NCBI RefSeq assembly: GCF_016469035.1
Contig: NZ_JAEHJZ010000032.1
Coordinates: 124,001-188,000, forward strand
Source: Gelidibacter salicanalis
GTDB lineage: Bacteria; Bacteroidota; Bacteroidia; Flavobacteriales; Flavobacteriaceae
Direction of reading: 5' to 3'
DNA length: 64,000 nt
The notes under the pieces were generated by a model. That model was given only the letters and a program-made list of their open reading frames with translations, did no database searches and was not told where the DNA came from. This document shows, piece by piece, positions 63,573 through 64,000 of this stretch; position 1 is the stretch's first letter; the number at the start of each line of letters is the position of its first letter. Made by a program: the position numbers and the translations under genes.

Positions 63573-64000
63573 TTATTCATCAGAATCTTCAAACCGCATT
63601 TCGAGGGAATCCTTGAGCTTGTCCATGAATTTGGTCTTATTGGATTTTCTGGCCCTGATCTCGATAAAAGTGTGGTAGTAGTTTCCCAGTCCAATGTTGA
63701 ACATTTGTTCAAATAGGGACGCCAATTCCTTGATGTCGGCGGTGCCGCTGTTGATGGCCCCGCTGCTGTGAAGCGCGTAGATCAGTTCAGTGAGTTCCGT
63801 TTTGCTTCCCGTCCAGAAAAGTTTAGAAGATGATTGCTTCATTGATTTATTATAAGTGTCTGTGCTGGTCTGTAGCTTTTCTATTTCCTGTTGCAGGTAT
63901 ACAATCAACATGTCGTAGGCAATTATGGTGGCCACGGTGGTGTCCTGACAGGTAGAAAACTGTTCGTCTATAAAAAAATGGTAAGATTCTGTAGGTAACC
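63573..64000 (-). CDS. rteC: RteC-family regulator, C-terminal part (open at window edge)
   Basis: The frame is open to the right edge: it reads LPTESYHFFIDEQFSTCQDT, then TVATIIAYDMLIVYLQQEIE. Internally it has SSKLFWTGSKTELTELIYAL and TADIKELASLFEQMFNIGLG, followed by NYYHTFIEIRARKSNKTKFM, all typical of RteC. In CTnDOT-type elements RteC activates excision genes in response to upstream two-component control. The GTG at 63935 is not the true start. Here it lies upstream of the excisionase-like gene, as in known elements. Confidence 0.85.
   Translation of the reverse strand, partial: LPTESYHFFIDEQFSTCQDTTVATIIAYDMLIVYLQQEIEKLQTSTDTYNKSMKQSSSKLFWTGSKTELTELIYALHSSGAINSGTADIKELASLFEQMFNIGLGNYYHTFIEIRARKSNKTKFMDKLKDSLEMRFEDSDE

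Larger units (their letters stand above)
26960..64000. mobile_element. Integrative and conjugative element (Bacteroidetes tra type), open at the right edge
   Basis: Supported by a relaxase, coupling protein and candidate oriT on the left, the TraE-F-G-I-J-K-M-N secretion genes in the middle, and a helicase-loader-like ATPase, an excisionase-like HTH and RteC on the right. The left limit is set by the base-composition shift and a direct repeat; no attachment site or integrase is visible, so the integrase and right end must lie beyond position 64000 or be lost. Cargo is BREX plus an AAA/subtilase pair (32.4-51.1 kb) and AbiE (59.7-61.5 kb). Confidence 0.85.

Overview
The window reads as a low-G+C Bacteroidota chromosome, most likely a marine member of the Flavobacteriaceae. 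The evidence is two SusC/SusD outer-membrane pairs, sulfatases with a formylglycine-generating enzyme, a Bacteroidetes-type conjugation operon (TraE to TraN) and RteC. No rRNA, tRNA or CRISPR array was seen. All family calls come from reading motifs and overall resemblance; no database search was possible.

Region 1 (1-26.4 kb) is a glycan-degradation island. It opens with the C-terminal part of a sulfatase. A heavily decayed stretch follows (1.2-6.3 kb) with a GH2 beta-galactosidase pseudogene and relics of three insertion sequences (IS5-like, IS3-like, IS256-like). Next is a minus-strand susC/susD pair (6.7-11.4 kb) with a strong palindromic terminator and a repeated putative operator. A sulfatase pseudogene then runs in frame into a broken SusD gene (11.8-14.4 kb). 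An intact plus-strand locus closes the region (14.7-26.4 kb): GH110-type alpha-galactosidase, SusC, SusD, surface glycan-binding lipoprotein, sulfatase and formylglycine-generating enzyme. Together these suggest binding, import and desulfation of a sulfated alpha-galactoside glycan, possibly a red-algal galactan; the substrate is inferred.

Region 2 (about 27-64 kb, open at the right edge) is an integrative and conjugative element. Its left part has a G+C-richer non-coding segment with an imperfect direct repeat, ssb, two small genes, a candidate oriT full of hairpins, a BfmA/BtgA-like mobilisation protein, a MobB-like relaxase and a VirD4-like coupling protein. Its right part is the tra operon on the minus strand (traE-F-G-I-J-K-M-N plus a lipoprotein), a divergent cell-wall amidase, an AbiE toxin-antitoxin pair with duplicated operators, a helicase-loader-like ATPase, a replication-type protein carrying repeats, an excisionase-like HTH protein and RteC.

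About 19 kb of anti-phage cargo (32.4-51.1 kb) lies between the coupling-protein gene and the tra operon. It holds a complete type 1 BREX operon (brxA-brxB-brxC-[AlbA/HATPase regulator]-pglX-pglZ-brxL), led by a 59-residue Cro-like repressor gene that overlaps brxA. Beside it is an AAA ATPase/subtilase pair resembling IetAS, arranged tail to tail with overlapping stop codons. The regulator gene inside BREX contains seven tandem 11-bp units. Because 11 is not a multiple of three, unit gain or loss would shift its reading frame ahead of the C-terminal winged helix, so it is a candidate phase-variation switch. With AbiE included, this one mobile element carries three recognisable phage-defence modules.
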